From: Strigamia acuminata
Taxonomy: Eukaryota > Arthropoda > Chilopoda > Geophilomorpha > Linotaeniidae
Assembly (NCBI GenBank): GCA_949358305.1
Contig: OX442317.1
Coordinates: 14,700,491 to 14,760,490 of the forward strand
Reading direction: 5' to 3'
Length of the DNA stretch: 60,000 nucleotides
Part shown: positions 1 through 8,903 of the stretch, piece by piece
Position numbering within the stretch: position 1 is the first letter of the stretch
Layout: each line of letters starts with the position of its first letter
The notes under the pieces: generated by a model
Databases searched by the model: none
Seen by the model: the letters and a program-made list of their open reading frames with translations, nothing else
Told to the model about the DNA's origin: nothing
Position numbers and translations under genes: made by a program

Positions 1-1609
1 GAGATCAAAAGTTTATTCTTTTAAATCATTGCTTGGATGTTGCTAAAACTTACATTAAAGCCTTCTACTAAGGTTTAAACACTATTTCAGAACATTCAGA
101 GACATTGGTCTTGTGATGTTTGTGCTAAGTCAACTGTGATGAGATCAAAAGTCTATTCTCCAAAATCATTGCTTAAATGTTGCTAAAACTTACATTGAAG
201 CCTTCTACTAAGGTTTAAACACTATTTCAGAACATTCAGACACATTGGTCTTGTGGTGTTTGTGCTAAGTCAACTGTGACGTCAAATGAGATCAAAAGTT
301 TATTCTTTCAAATTATTGCTTGGATGTTGCTAAAACTTACATTGAAGCTTTCTACTAAGGTTTAAACACTATTTCAGAACATTCAGAAACATTGGTCTTG
401 TGATGTTTGTGCTAAGTCAACTGTGATGTCAAATGGGATCAAAAGTTTATTCTTCCAAATCATTGCTTGGATGTAGCTAAAACTTACATTGAAGCCTTCT
501 ACTAAGGTTTAAACACTATTTCAGAACATTCAGAGACATTGGTCTTGTGGTGTTTGTGCTAAGTCAACTGTGATGAGATCAAAAGTCTATTCTCCCAAAT
601 CATTGCTTGGATGTTGCTAAAACTTACATTGAAGCCGTCTACTAAGGTTTAAACACTATTTCAGAACATTTAGAGACATTGGTCTTGTGGTGTTTGTGCT
701 AAGTCAACTGTGATGAGATCAAAAGTCTATTCTCCCAAATCATTGCTTGGATGTTGCTAAAACTTACATTAAAGCTTTTTACTAAGGTTTAAACACTATT
801 TCAAAACATTCAGAGACATTGGTCTTGTGATGTTTGTGCTAAGTCAACTGTGATGAGATCAAAAGTCTATTCTCCTAAATCATTGCTTGGATGTTGCTAA
901 AACTTACATTGAAGCCTTCTACTAAGGTTTAAACACTATTTCAGAACATTCAGAGACATTGGTTTGTGGTGTTTGTGCTAAGTCAACTGTGATGTCAAAT
1001 GAGATCAAAAGTTTATTCTTTCAAATTATTGCTTGGATGTTGCTAACACTTACATTGAAGCCTTCTACTAAGGTTTAAACACTATTTCTAAACATTCAGA
1101 GACATTGGTCTTGTGGTGTTTGTGCTAAGTCAACTGTGATGAGATCAAAAGTCTATTTTCCCAAATCATTTCTTGGATGTTGCTAAAACTTACATTAAAG
1201 CTTTCTACTAAGGTTTAAACACTATTTCAGAACATTCAGAGACATTGGTCTTGTGATGTTTGTGCTAAGTCAACTGTGATGAGATCAAAAGTCTATTCTC
1301 CCAAATCATTGCTTGGATGTTGCTAAAACTTAAATTAAAGCTTTCTACTAAGGTTTAAACACTATTTCAAAACATTCAGAGACATTGGTCTTGTGATGTT
1401 TGTGCTAAGTCAACTGTGATGAGATCAAAAGTCTATTCTCCCAAATCATTGCTTGGATGTTGCTAAAACTTACATTGAAGCCTTCTACTAAGGTTTAAAC
1501 ACTATTTCAGAACATTCAGAGACATTGGTTTGTGGTGTTTGTGCTAAGTCAACTGTGATGTCAAATAAAATCAAAAATTTATTCTTTCAAATTATTGCTT
1601 GGATGTTGC
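1..1609 (+). repeat. Satellite array block 1 (140/147-bp monomers)
   Basis: Head-to-tail copies of an AT-rich monomer that begins GAGATCAAAAG and contains CTAAGGTTTAAACACTATTT. Successive GAGATC starts fall at 1, 141, 288, 435 and 575, giving steps of 140, 147, 147 and 140. The long form carries an extra GTCAAAT before GAGATC. The block is cut at 1606-1609 (TTGC) by element E1, and the same monomer resumes in phase at 16426. No coding potential. Confidence 0.97.
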
Positions 1610-3188
1610 TGTTGCGAGCAAGAACGCAACAAAAAGGATCTGGAGATTTCACGTTGTTCATCTTCTGAAAGAAAGAAAAGGCTCTTTAATTTTGTTGTCA
1701 AGTTTAGATAGATTTTTAACACATATCTGACATGCCCAGTTGGTTTGCCGCTTTGTTGTCACGATCCTGGTAGTTCAAGAGGGTTGTCACTTCGCCTGCC
1801 ACACCTGGAATGTTTGAAAGTTGTGTTTTTAGTCTTTTGTAATTAATTTATGTGTCTTTTTCACGTTTCTGAGTTATTTCTAGTATTTGTAAGTTCTCTC
1901 CTGTTTCCAGTTCACTTGCGAAGGAGATAGGCGTGCATCGGCAAGATGGCCGCCATAGCGCAAGTGAACTGGGAGATGGGAAGAACCTGAAATAAGCACA
2001 ATTGTAGTTTTTGGTGCTTATTTTGCTTGTGATTTAATTTATACTAACTTGTATTGGTGTTTAAGGTAGTCCACAGGTGTCTTGGGTCGCTGGATGGGCG
2101 TTGGACATCGTTTGTGAGCGTTTGCGAGCGTCGGGCGTGAGCGTACGCCTTGCGACGCCTCTCGTGGTCGTGTGGGTCCTGCAAATGAGTTGAATTGGTC
2201 GGGTTTCAATGCCCAAGCACTGGGAAAGCTGTACTGACCGTTCTAAGACGCAGATCCATCGTTGAGAAGGCCTGTGAGTCGCTCGCGACCTTGTTTGGCT
2301 CCATTCACGTCATTTTAGCAGTTGCATGGTCGCCATCTTGGATTTGGTGCTGCACTGTTGCCCTGTTATTATTTCTTTTGGGGTTTTGAGGAGACCTGGA
2401 CATAGGAAATATTTACTAGTTATTGTTTGTATAAATTACCAATATTAAGGGTTGTTAATCTAAGCTTTTACCTTTGTTATTGTATGGTTGTTACGGGTTA
2501 AGGTTTGTGACACTTTGCGCCCTCTTTTGGTGGCAATTGGGGTTTGGGCTCAGCATTGTGTTTTGAGTGCAGTTAATGTTAGTTTTAGCCTTTGAATTAT
2601 CTGTTAAGTTTAAGTGAAGTGCTGTTTGCACAGGTCATACTGTTTTCAAGGTGTTAGGTTAAGTTTTGCCTTTATTTATGTTAAGTTTGACATCTGTTGT
2701 CTATATACGGAAACCTTGTTGGCACTATTGTTATTATTCAAATCTGTATTGTTTGGTCACTGACATTTATTGTAATCAGGTGACCAGTTGTTAAGAGTAG
2801 GTTGCTAAAGAAGCAACTCAGTTGTTATCAGTTGTTAAGTATTAAAGCCAGTTGATGTTTTTCCTCCTTCTTTGGATAAATTATTCCTGGGTTTATTTTA
2901 CTTCAATAAACAGGATGACTTGTGAGTAGAGAGCTTTGCCTGCTCTCCTCCTCCCTGGGAGCACAGAATTTCTACCCAGCAGCTAAAGAGGTTTTGCCAA
3001 TCACTTCATCTAAATGCAGTTAGGCCTAGTTTCATGCAGTCAGGCCTAATCCTTCTTCAAGTTAGGCTTGGGCTCAGAGAAAGGATTTCAGCTTGTTTCA
3101 TCAACCACTATACAGTCTCGGGCGGTTTCCAGAGTTTGGTGACCAATTCGCCAGTCCTCCCCTGTGAGATCCAAGGTTGTTTGCTACA
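1610..3188 (+). repeat. E1 5' LTR
   Basis: Starts TGTTGCGAGC and ends TTGCTACA (TG...CA), with a same-length copy at 14847-16425. One substitution was noticed by eye (C near 2465 versus T near 15702), implying a recent insertion. A likely polyadenylation signal AATAAA lies at 2905-2910. A motif close to CCAGTTCACTTGCGAAGG near 1907 resembles one in the E2 LTR (CCAGTTCAGTTGTGAAGG) and may mark a shared core promoter (inference). Confidence 0.95.
1907..1972 (+). promoter_or_regulatory. 14-bp perfect inverted repeat around a YY1-like motif in the E1 LTR
   Basis: CCAGTTCACTTGCG (1907-1920) is the exact reverse complement of CGCAAGTGAACTGG (1959-1972). The 38-bp spacer contains AAGATGGCCGCCAT, which resembles a YY1 core (AAGATGGCGGC) with a partly palindromic arrangement. 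The same structure recurs in the 3' LTR at about 15144-15209. It could be a protein-binding palindrome in the promoter or an RNA hairpin. The repeat is seen directly; the function is inferred. Confidence 0.6.
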
Positions 3189-3201
3189 GGGAGCTGTTTT
3201 T

Positions 3202-3225
3202 TGGTACCGTGATTCCAGGATTTCG
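3202..3225 (+). promoter_or_regulatory. E1 primer-binding site, tRNA-His-like
   Basis: TGGTACCGTGATTCCAGGAT begins 13 nt after the 5' LTR. The complement of the tRNA-His 3' end in animals starts TGGTGCCGTGA, so this matches with one change (A for G) and a small insertion. The match continues toward the T-arm as GGATT(T)CG. Primer identity is from knowledge of animal tRNA-His. Confidence 0.72.
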
Positions 3226-3572
3226 TGCACGTGTGTACAGCGCGCATGGAAAAGAGGTCATTTGGATGTTCAGCAAGTGATTCAAGTGGGTTGGTGCGTG
3301 CCAGTTGGTTCGTTTGTACGGCTGGTTCCGTGAGCGGCCGGCATCAAGTGCGCACGCCAGAGAGTCACGTGAGAGCGGCCATTGACGTCCTGAGTCTGCC
3401 AAGTCAAACACAACGCAATGTGCAAGTTGAACAGCTACAGCCTGAAAGAAGAAGAACATTTTTAGTTATTAAAGTGTATTTTTGGTGGGCTGTTTTCTGG
3501 GTTTTTGATGTGTTCCTTCTGGGGGGAGGGGAAGTGTGCTTTTTTGTATTTAAGTTAGCGTTTAAGTTTTGC

Positions 3573-3602
3573 ACTCCATATAACTGCTTAAAGCAGGGGA
3601 GT
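3573..3602 (+). other. Leader RNA hairpin shared by E1 and E4/E5
   Basis: ACTCC (3573-3577) pairs with GGAGT (3598-3602), and CTGC (3584-3587) pairs with GCAG (3593-3596), with ATATAA between the two stem halves on the 5' side. The E4 counterpart at 30757-30788 has the same layout but differs at one pair in each stem, with both sides changed. It is a candidate packaging, dimerisation or translation signal. Confidence 0.62.
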
Positions 3603-3685
3603 TTCTGTTTGAATTAAGTTAGAATTTAGTTTTGCCTTCCTGTTGTTGAGCTTGTCCAGGAGGTGTCAGTGTGGTGTGTACGAGT

Positions 3686-4653
3686 TGTTTCGAGCAACAG
3701 AAAGGAGGAAAGAGAGACCACAACTGCTCGTCAATTTGATAGTAGTTTGATTTTATGTGTTCGAAAATGTAAAGAAGAGTTACTAATTTCGGTCTTATAA
3801 TTGTATTATTTATTTAGCAAATATCTAATCTTTTTCTGTTGTAATAGGAATTTTACATGTCTTTTTTGTGTGCCAATTTTCAGTAAAGACAATGTTTGTT
3901 AGGTATTTTATCTCTTAGAATGACAAGGTCAAGGTTTAGGAATTTTTAGTCTTGTTTTCCAATGTTTTCATGCTATGTTTACCTATTTCTAAGTCTTGTC
4001 CTGTTCCCAGTTCAGTTGTGAAGGCGGAATGACGGGTTTGAAGCATCTGAGTTGCTTTAAAGGTGCATTGGAAAAGAAGGAATTGTTAATTTTGTAATGG
4101 ATTGCAATTAATGCATTTTTACAGTGTATTTGACTTGCTTTAGATGCGTTATTTGCATATTTAGTTAAGTTTATTCCTATTCTATTTGTTATAATTCTTT
4201 CCAATGATTTCTGTTAATTTTAGTTGATTTTATCTCTATTATGAGGCACAATGCAAGCTTTAACTTATGTTATTTATGAATTTAGTCACTAGGTGCCTCA
4301 TGAATTTGTTGTTGCTATAGAATTGTTGTTGTTATGAAGTTGTTACACTCTTGTTATGAAGAATTAGATGTAGTTATGTTGGATTTTGCCTCCATTTTAA
4401 TGTTTTAAAAAGGAATAAAAACATTATGTGGAATTTTCAACAACAAGCTTTATTTCCTTCAACACAAAGCATGATTGAGTAGGGAGAGTTAACCCCAAAC
4501 TCCCTGGAGCAGCTACAGTCAAGATCCATGGCAGAAACTCAAGTTACTTCACTTCTCCTCTCAGCTAAGCAAAGTATAGGCCTATGGGAAATTTGCCAAT
4601 AATTCCCCACCGCGTTACAACTCGTCGCATCACGGCAGTGGCGAGTTGCAACA
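3686..4653 (+). repeat. E2 5' LTR
   Basis: Starts TGTTTCGAGCAACAG and ends GAGTTGCAACA. The copy at 8904-9871 has the same length and no difference noticed by eye. AATAAA at about 4412-4417 is a plausible polyadenylation signal. The segment CCAGTTCAGTTGTGAAGG resembles the E1 LTR. A short open frame on the reverse strand is identical in both LTRs only because the LTRs are identical; it is not called. Confidence 0.95.
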
Positions 4654-4657
4654 TTTT

Positions 4658-4680
4658 TGGTACCGTGACCCAAGGATTTT
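4658..4680 (+). promoter_or_regulatory. E2 primer-binding site, tRNA-His-like
   Basis: TGGTACCGTGACCCAAGGAT starts 4 nt after the LTR end. It has the same TGGTACCGTGA core as E1 and the general tRNA-His complement shared by all elements in the window. Confidence 0.72.
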
Positions 4681-5822
4681 GTTGTTGCCAACCAGGATTT
4701 TCGTCCAGTTCTTCCAGTGGATTTCAGTGCACGTCATTGCATTTTTAGCCAGGTGTGTGACGTCAATTTCACGGTGATTTGCGTGTGTGTTCCCGACTTC
4801 ACAGTGAGGCAGTGTGTGGCATCTAGTTCGCAGTAAGCAGTGTGTGGTGCCGATTTTCGTGGTGTGAAGTGTGTGGCGACGCGTTTTTCGATTTATTTCC
4901 ACTGGATTATTGTCGCCAATTGCGACAGAAGTGTGTTTGTGCTGTGTCGTCCTTCGCAGGCGTCAGGGAGTTGATTCGTCAGTGGATTTTATGTCAAGTG
5001 TAACGAGTTCGGAGTCTTTCTACTGTGGCGGTCAACATAAGGAGACAAGCAAGCGATTTCCTGGTCAACAATTTGAGAAACACAACGCAATGTCAATCTT
5101 CAAGTTCATCTGCAGCTGAAAAAAGAACAAGATTAATTTTAATTCAATTGCTGTTAGAATTTAAGAATTATATTTATTTAAATTAATTCTTTATCTGATT
5201 TTTCAAGGAAGTTTCTGCCAATTTCGAGCTGTATTTGGGGAGTTTAAAAGGGGTTTTTTATGTCAATAATTTTAAATATAAAGTTATTATCTCTTAAGTG
5301 CGGAGCTATTGTATATGATAGCTAATTATCTCTTTTGTGCAGCGCTATTATAAACTATAGCTATTATCTCTTTGTGCGGGGTTATTGTAAAATATAACTA
5401 TTTATCTCTTTGTGCGGGGTTATTGTAAAATATAACTATTTATCTCTTTTGTGCAGTGTTATTGTAAAAGATAACTAATTTATCTCGGTTGTGCGGTTAG
5501 ATATTAATTATTAATTTCGAACTAAGTGCATTTTGGGGGAATTATCAAGACATTTATGCGGATAAGTTTATTTGTGCGGTCAATAATTCCGTCCCAGTGT
5601 ATTACGTATAGTGTGTCAAGTCAGATTGTCTGTGGCATTTCGGAGTTGAGTTTAGCATTTTATTTCGAGGTCGTTTTTCATTTGCACACCGCATTTGAAT
5701 TAACGTTAAGCAAGTATAAGTAAGAGTCTGTGAAGTTTGGAGAATATTCGTGGGGATTTAATTAGCAGTGATTGAGTTGTTGAATAGAATTTTTATTCTC
5801 ATTCTCTCTTTCTCGAGAATAA
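4681..5822 (+). other. E2 untranslated leader
   Basis: About 1.1 kb between the primer site and the Gag start. It holds a tandem hairpin array (5287-5500) and several short ATG-initiated frames (for example 4871-5119 and 5526-5723) with no recognisable domain. Multiple upstream ATGs imply splicing, an internal ribosome entry or another bypass for translation of the long ORF (inference). A pyrimidine-rich stretch precedes the ATG at 5823. Confidence 0.6.
5287..5500 (+). repeat. Tandem hairpin array in the E2 leader
   Basis: Five units of about 38-40 bp, each TTATCTCTT(TT)GTGC(G/A)G followed by a small hairpin, plus a degenerate sixth unit. Hairpins: AGCTAT/ATAGCT (5304-5323), GCTAT/ATAGC (5344-5361), GTTAT/ATAAC (5381-5398), GTTAT/ATAAC (5419-5436), GTTAT/ATAAC (5458-5475). 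The C-G pair of the first two units is a T-A pair in the last three, a compensatory change that favours an RNA structure. Confidence 0.75.
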
Positions 5823-8810
5823 ATGGCAACTGCAGCTGGTTTGACCGCGGAAGCAGCGGAAGAGAAAGAAACACAATGGCAAGCCAAGGCCCAAGGAGCA
5901 GAGGATCTGCTCTCGACATCTGCAAACGTTCTCGACGGGGGTGAGCTTGAAGCTCTCCACGCAACAATAGATGCGCAGTTGAGTGACCTTATTGATGAGC
6001 TCGCTGTCTTTAAAGACAAGATAGAACGTTCAGATTACCTGCTTAGTTTGAGACGTCTCGAAGACATTAGGACTAAGGTCAATCTTCTTAAGCAAAGGAC
6101 GAAATTTTCAAAACAGATGCAGGATAAGTTTGGGGCACATCCCGGCGGAAATACGCTAATGAATTCTGGATTTCTGAACAACTCCTCAATCATATCACGG
6201 AAGACTACAAAGCTTCCAAAGTTGACTCTGCAGAAATTCGACGGGAATCCGATGGAGTATAAGAGCTTCATGGATATGTTTTCAACCACAGTTGACGCCG
6301 ATGCCGAGTTATCGAACGTCGAAAAACTTCAATATCTTAAATCAAGCTGTATCGGGGAAGCTGAAGTGGCGATTAAGTCGTACCCACTTACTAACGATTC
6401 GTATTTAATGGCACTTAGCAGTTTAGAAGGACTTTTTGGGTCAGAAGTAGCCCAAAAGAACGCTCTGGCGAGGAAAATTCGTGAAGCCGAAGCAGTTAAA
6501 GATTTGTACCCAATCCAGCCAGTAAAATCTCTATTGACGTCCCTCACCGGTGCTTTCCGAACATTAGAACAGTTGAAGTTCCCAGTTACGACTACTGGAT
6601 TATTTCTAATCCCGGAATTATTGCGGAAGTTTCCACCGGAATTGGGAAGACGATTTCATAGGATTTACAAAGGAAACGTGGAAAACGTTAATTTATTTCT
6701 CGAATTTGTAGCAAGCGAAGTCAGAGTAGCAGAATTATCAGACGATAGCGTATTTACCAGTCAGAAAGTCACCAAGAAGAGTGAGAAACCAGCAACTAGA
6801 GAGCAAAAAGAAGAATTACGAGGGACCATGTCATCTTGCGCGGTTGCGCAAAATACGTCATTCGGGTCCAATACGAAAGAATCATTCAAACCAAAATCAG
6901 GTCCAGTCCGGAAATTGATCTGTGCCTTCTGTGAAGGAGATCATTTCAACAATAATTGCGACGCAAATCTGGAAGTTTCGGAGAAATACGACATCGTTAA
7001 GCGAAAACGTCTATGCTTTAATTGCCTGAGACCAAGCCATACAGTGGGTAACTGCCCTGTAAAATTTTGTTGCCGATCATGCGGTGGTCGACACCATTCT
7101 TCAATTTGTAACAGAGGTCATGCGGAAAAGCCACCTGATACCAAAGAAGAGAACGTCTCCGCCAACGTCTCGTTGTCGGTCTCAAGTGACGTCCAGCTAA
7201 TGGTTTTCACAGCATTGTTCGTCCGAAAGAGTGGCGAAACAATCCCAGTTCGTGGATTACTCGATCCGGGTAGTCATCGTTCATATATTACGAAGCGGTT
7301 AGCAAAGAAATTACACCTAAACAAGATTGAGACGTATCACACCATGACCCAGTGTCTGCTGAACAAGGAACCAGTTCCTACAACTCATGACGTGTTTAGA
7401 TTCGAGTTGCAGTCTCGTCACGACAAGCAGAAAGTGTCTGTATTTGCTCTTGATACCGACACACTTCCCAATATAAAGGGAGTGATAGATCACCAAACGC
7501 TGCAACAAATCAAGTCGTTTAATCTTGAGATGGCAGAACCACATCCCTCCGTGTCAGATGAGGTAGATGTCTTGATCGGAAGCGGAGCATGGTGGAAAAT
7601 AATTCAAGCGGGAACGAAGAGAATTAGTCCAGAATTAGGAATGATGAAAACAGTTTTTGGATGGATTTTAAACGGACAAATTAACTCAAAAGAGCCTTCC
7701 ATCTACAAAGACGATATCTCACTGGGAGATGTATCGTGTATGGCGATCGATTCTGGAAAGAAGATGACTTTCAACACTTCAAAAAAGGACAAAGGCGGGT
7801 TTGGACAGGCGAATTCCACATCAATGCCCGACGAGAAAAGCGAAAAGGGTGGAGTACGAGCAAAAGGCGTCATCGCTTCTCGTTTTGCCGCGAGCCGCTC
7901 TAGCGAGCTGGAGGTACGGCATCCTGACGTCCCCATCGAATTGGAAATGGATGGAAAGCGGACGTTTAAAGGGATAAGGTCGGGCAAGATGGCGATTTCT
8001 CAGAGTCCTGACACACTGGAGTCTACGGAAAAGAAAGGAGAATTTCCAAAAAATTTCAAAAAAGATGAAGAAAAGGGTTTAAGTAAATGGAGGAAGATAT
8101 TGAAATGGAGTCGCAAGAAACTCACCAATTCGCACAGAAGATCAAATGCAGTCACAAAGGCCACGGGAAATATACATTTAGTAATTGGCCCAATGTTTTC
8201 TGGAAAAACTACTGCTTTACTTAATGTAATCCGAAATGAAGAAGAAAATTCTTGCCTGCTTGTTAAGCATTTGACAGACGTTAGATATAGTAAAGATGAA
8301 ATGATTAGCCACACCGGACAACGACGTCCAGCGGTTCGGGTCGCGTCGTTACAGGAAATCAAGAAAATTGCGGAGTCGGTCAAGACGATAGGTATCGACG
8401 AAGGGCAATTTTTCGGAGACATCGATTCGTTTTCCGACAAAATGGCGAACGAAGGAAAGAATGTAATAATTGCCGCTTTAAATGGTGATTTTAAGAGACA
8501 GGAATTCAAGGCAGTATCTAATCTCATTCCACTAGCGGAAACTATTGTCAAACTTCATGCCAAATGCCACTTTTGTGGAAACCAAGCGTCGTTCACCAAA
8601 CGAATATCGGGTGAAACGCAAGTTCAGGTTGTGGGAGGAGAAGAGAGATACAAGCCGACGTGTCGTACCTGTTTTCAGAAATCAATCAATTCTATAGAAG
8701 TCAAGAGAAAGCTAATTAATGGAGCGGCACATTTAAGTTTAGCGATTTTGAATCGAAGATTACCTCCATGGGTGGCCAGTTTGATCCGCAAAAAATTGCG
8801 CTTACCTTAA
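5823..8810 (+). CDS. Gag-protease-thymidine kinase fusion polyprotein (995 aa)
   Basis: Residues 1-340 form a BEL/Pao Gag of the DUF1759 type, with an N-terminal helical region and the KLPKL-x-KFDG landmark also present in E4. Three CCHC-like knuckles follow (367-379, 398-411, 417-429). An aspartic protease of the DUF1758 type has its catalytic aspartate in LLDPGS (Asp481) and ends near FGWILNG (612-618). Similarity to the E4 polyprotein stops about there. After a basic linker (about 640-780) comes a whole type II thymidine kinase: Walker A GPMFSGKTT (789-797), a TDVRY motif (818-822), DEGQFF with catalytic Glu860, AALNGDF (884-890), zinc ligands Cys915, Cys918, Cys947 and Cys950, and a GGEERY substrate-loop motif (938-943). 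Thymidine kinase phosphorylates thymidine to dTMP. There are no introns, stops or frameshifts. The ATG at 5823 has G at +4 and is the first in this frame. Reverse transcriptase, RNase H and integrase are absent. Protease release of the kinase, or its packaging in particles, is possible but inferred. Confidence 0.93.
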   Translation: MATAAGLTAEAAEEKETQWQAKAQGAEDLLSTSANVLDGGELEALHATIDAQLSDLIDELAVFKDKIERSDYLLSLRRLEDIRTKVNLLKQRTKFSKQMQDKFGAHPGGNTLMNSGFLNNSSIISRKTTKLPKLTLQKFDGNPMEYKSFMDMFSTTVDADAELSNVEKLQYLKSSCIGEAEVAIKSYPLTNDSYLMALSSLEGLFGSEVAQKNALARKIREAEAVKDLYPIQPVKSLLTSLTGAFRTLEQLKFPVTTTGLFLIPELLRKFPPELGRRFHRIYKGNVENVNLFLEFVASEVRVAELSDDSVFTSQKVTKKSEKPATREQKEELRGTMSSCAVAQNTSFGSNTKESFKPKSGPVRKLICAFCEGDHFNNNCDANLEVSEKYDIVKRKRLCFNCLRPSHTVGNCPVKFCCRSCGGRHHSSICNRGHAEKPPDTKEENVSANVSLSVSSDVQLMVFTALFVRKSGETIPVRGLLDPGSHRSYITKRLAKKLHLNKIETYHTMTQCLLNKEPVPTTHDVFRFELQSRHDKQKVSVFALDTDTLPNIKGVIDHQTLQQIKSFNLEMAEPHPSVSDEVDVLIGSGAWWKIIQAGTKRISPELGMMKTVFGWILNGQINSKEPSIYKDDISLGDVSCMAIDSGKKMTFNTSKKDKGGFGQANSTSMPDEKSEKGGVRAKGVIASRFAASRSSELEVRHPDVPIELEMDGKRTFKGIRSGKMAISQSPDTLESTEKKGEFPKNFKKDEEKGLSKWRKILKWSRKKLTNSHRRSNAVTKATGNIHLVIGPMFSGKTTALLNVIRNEEENSCLLVKHLTDVRYSKDEMISHTGQRRPAVRVASLQEIKKIAESVKTIGIDEGQFFGDIDSFSDKMANEGKNVIIAALNGDFKRQEFKAVSNLIPLAETIVKLHAKCHFCGNQASFTKRISGETQVQVVGGEERYKPTCRTCFQKSINSIEVKRKLINGAAHLSLAILNRRLPPWVASLIRKKLRLP

Positions 8811-8903
8811 GGAGTCATTAGGGAGCTGATCCTAGGTGGATGAGAAGTTTTCAGATTGCTAAGAGGTTCTTCTTCACCTTCTTTTCTTTTCGGCGGCAAT
8901 CTC
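8811..8903 (+). other. E2 3' tail with pre-LTR pyrimidine/GGC motif
   Basis: Directly after the TAA, the same frame stays open for ten codons (GVIRELILGG) to a TGA at 8841-8843, possibly a relic of the former polyprotein end. Then a pyrimidine tract and CGGCGGCAATCTC lead straight into the 3' LTR. The equivalent position in E1, E3, E4 and E6 has the same layout instead of a classical polypurine tract. Confidence 0.55.

Larger units (their letters stand above)
3189..3681 (+). other. E1 leader upstream of the nested insertion
   Basis: Non-coding leader after the 5' LTR, holding the primer-binding site at 3202 and a conserved hairpin at 3573. An open frame beginning with an ATG at 3246 runs to 3617 but resembles no family I know and shows no domain, so I do not call it a gene. 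Element E2 interrupts the leader after 3685. Confidence 0.6.

Noticed and set aside
1-1609. CRISPR-like regular repeats
   Set aside because: The units are contiguous 140-147 bp tandem copies without unique spacers, in a eukaryotic context.
2195-2389. 64-codon open frame in the E1 LTR, repeated at 15432-15626
   Set aside because: It is repeated only because both LTRs are identical; no ATG-initiated domain or homology is visible.
8000-8551. 183-codon frame antisense to the thymidine kinase region
   Set aside because: Shadow of the real coding frame on the other strand.
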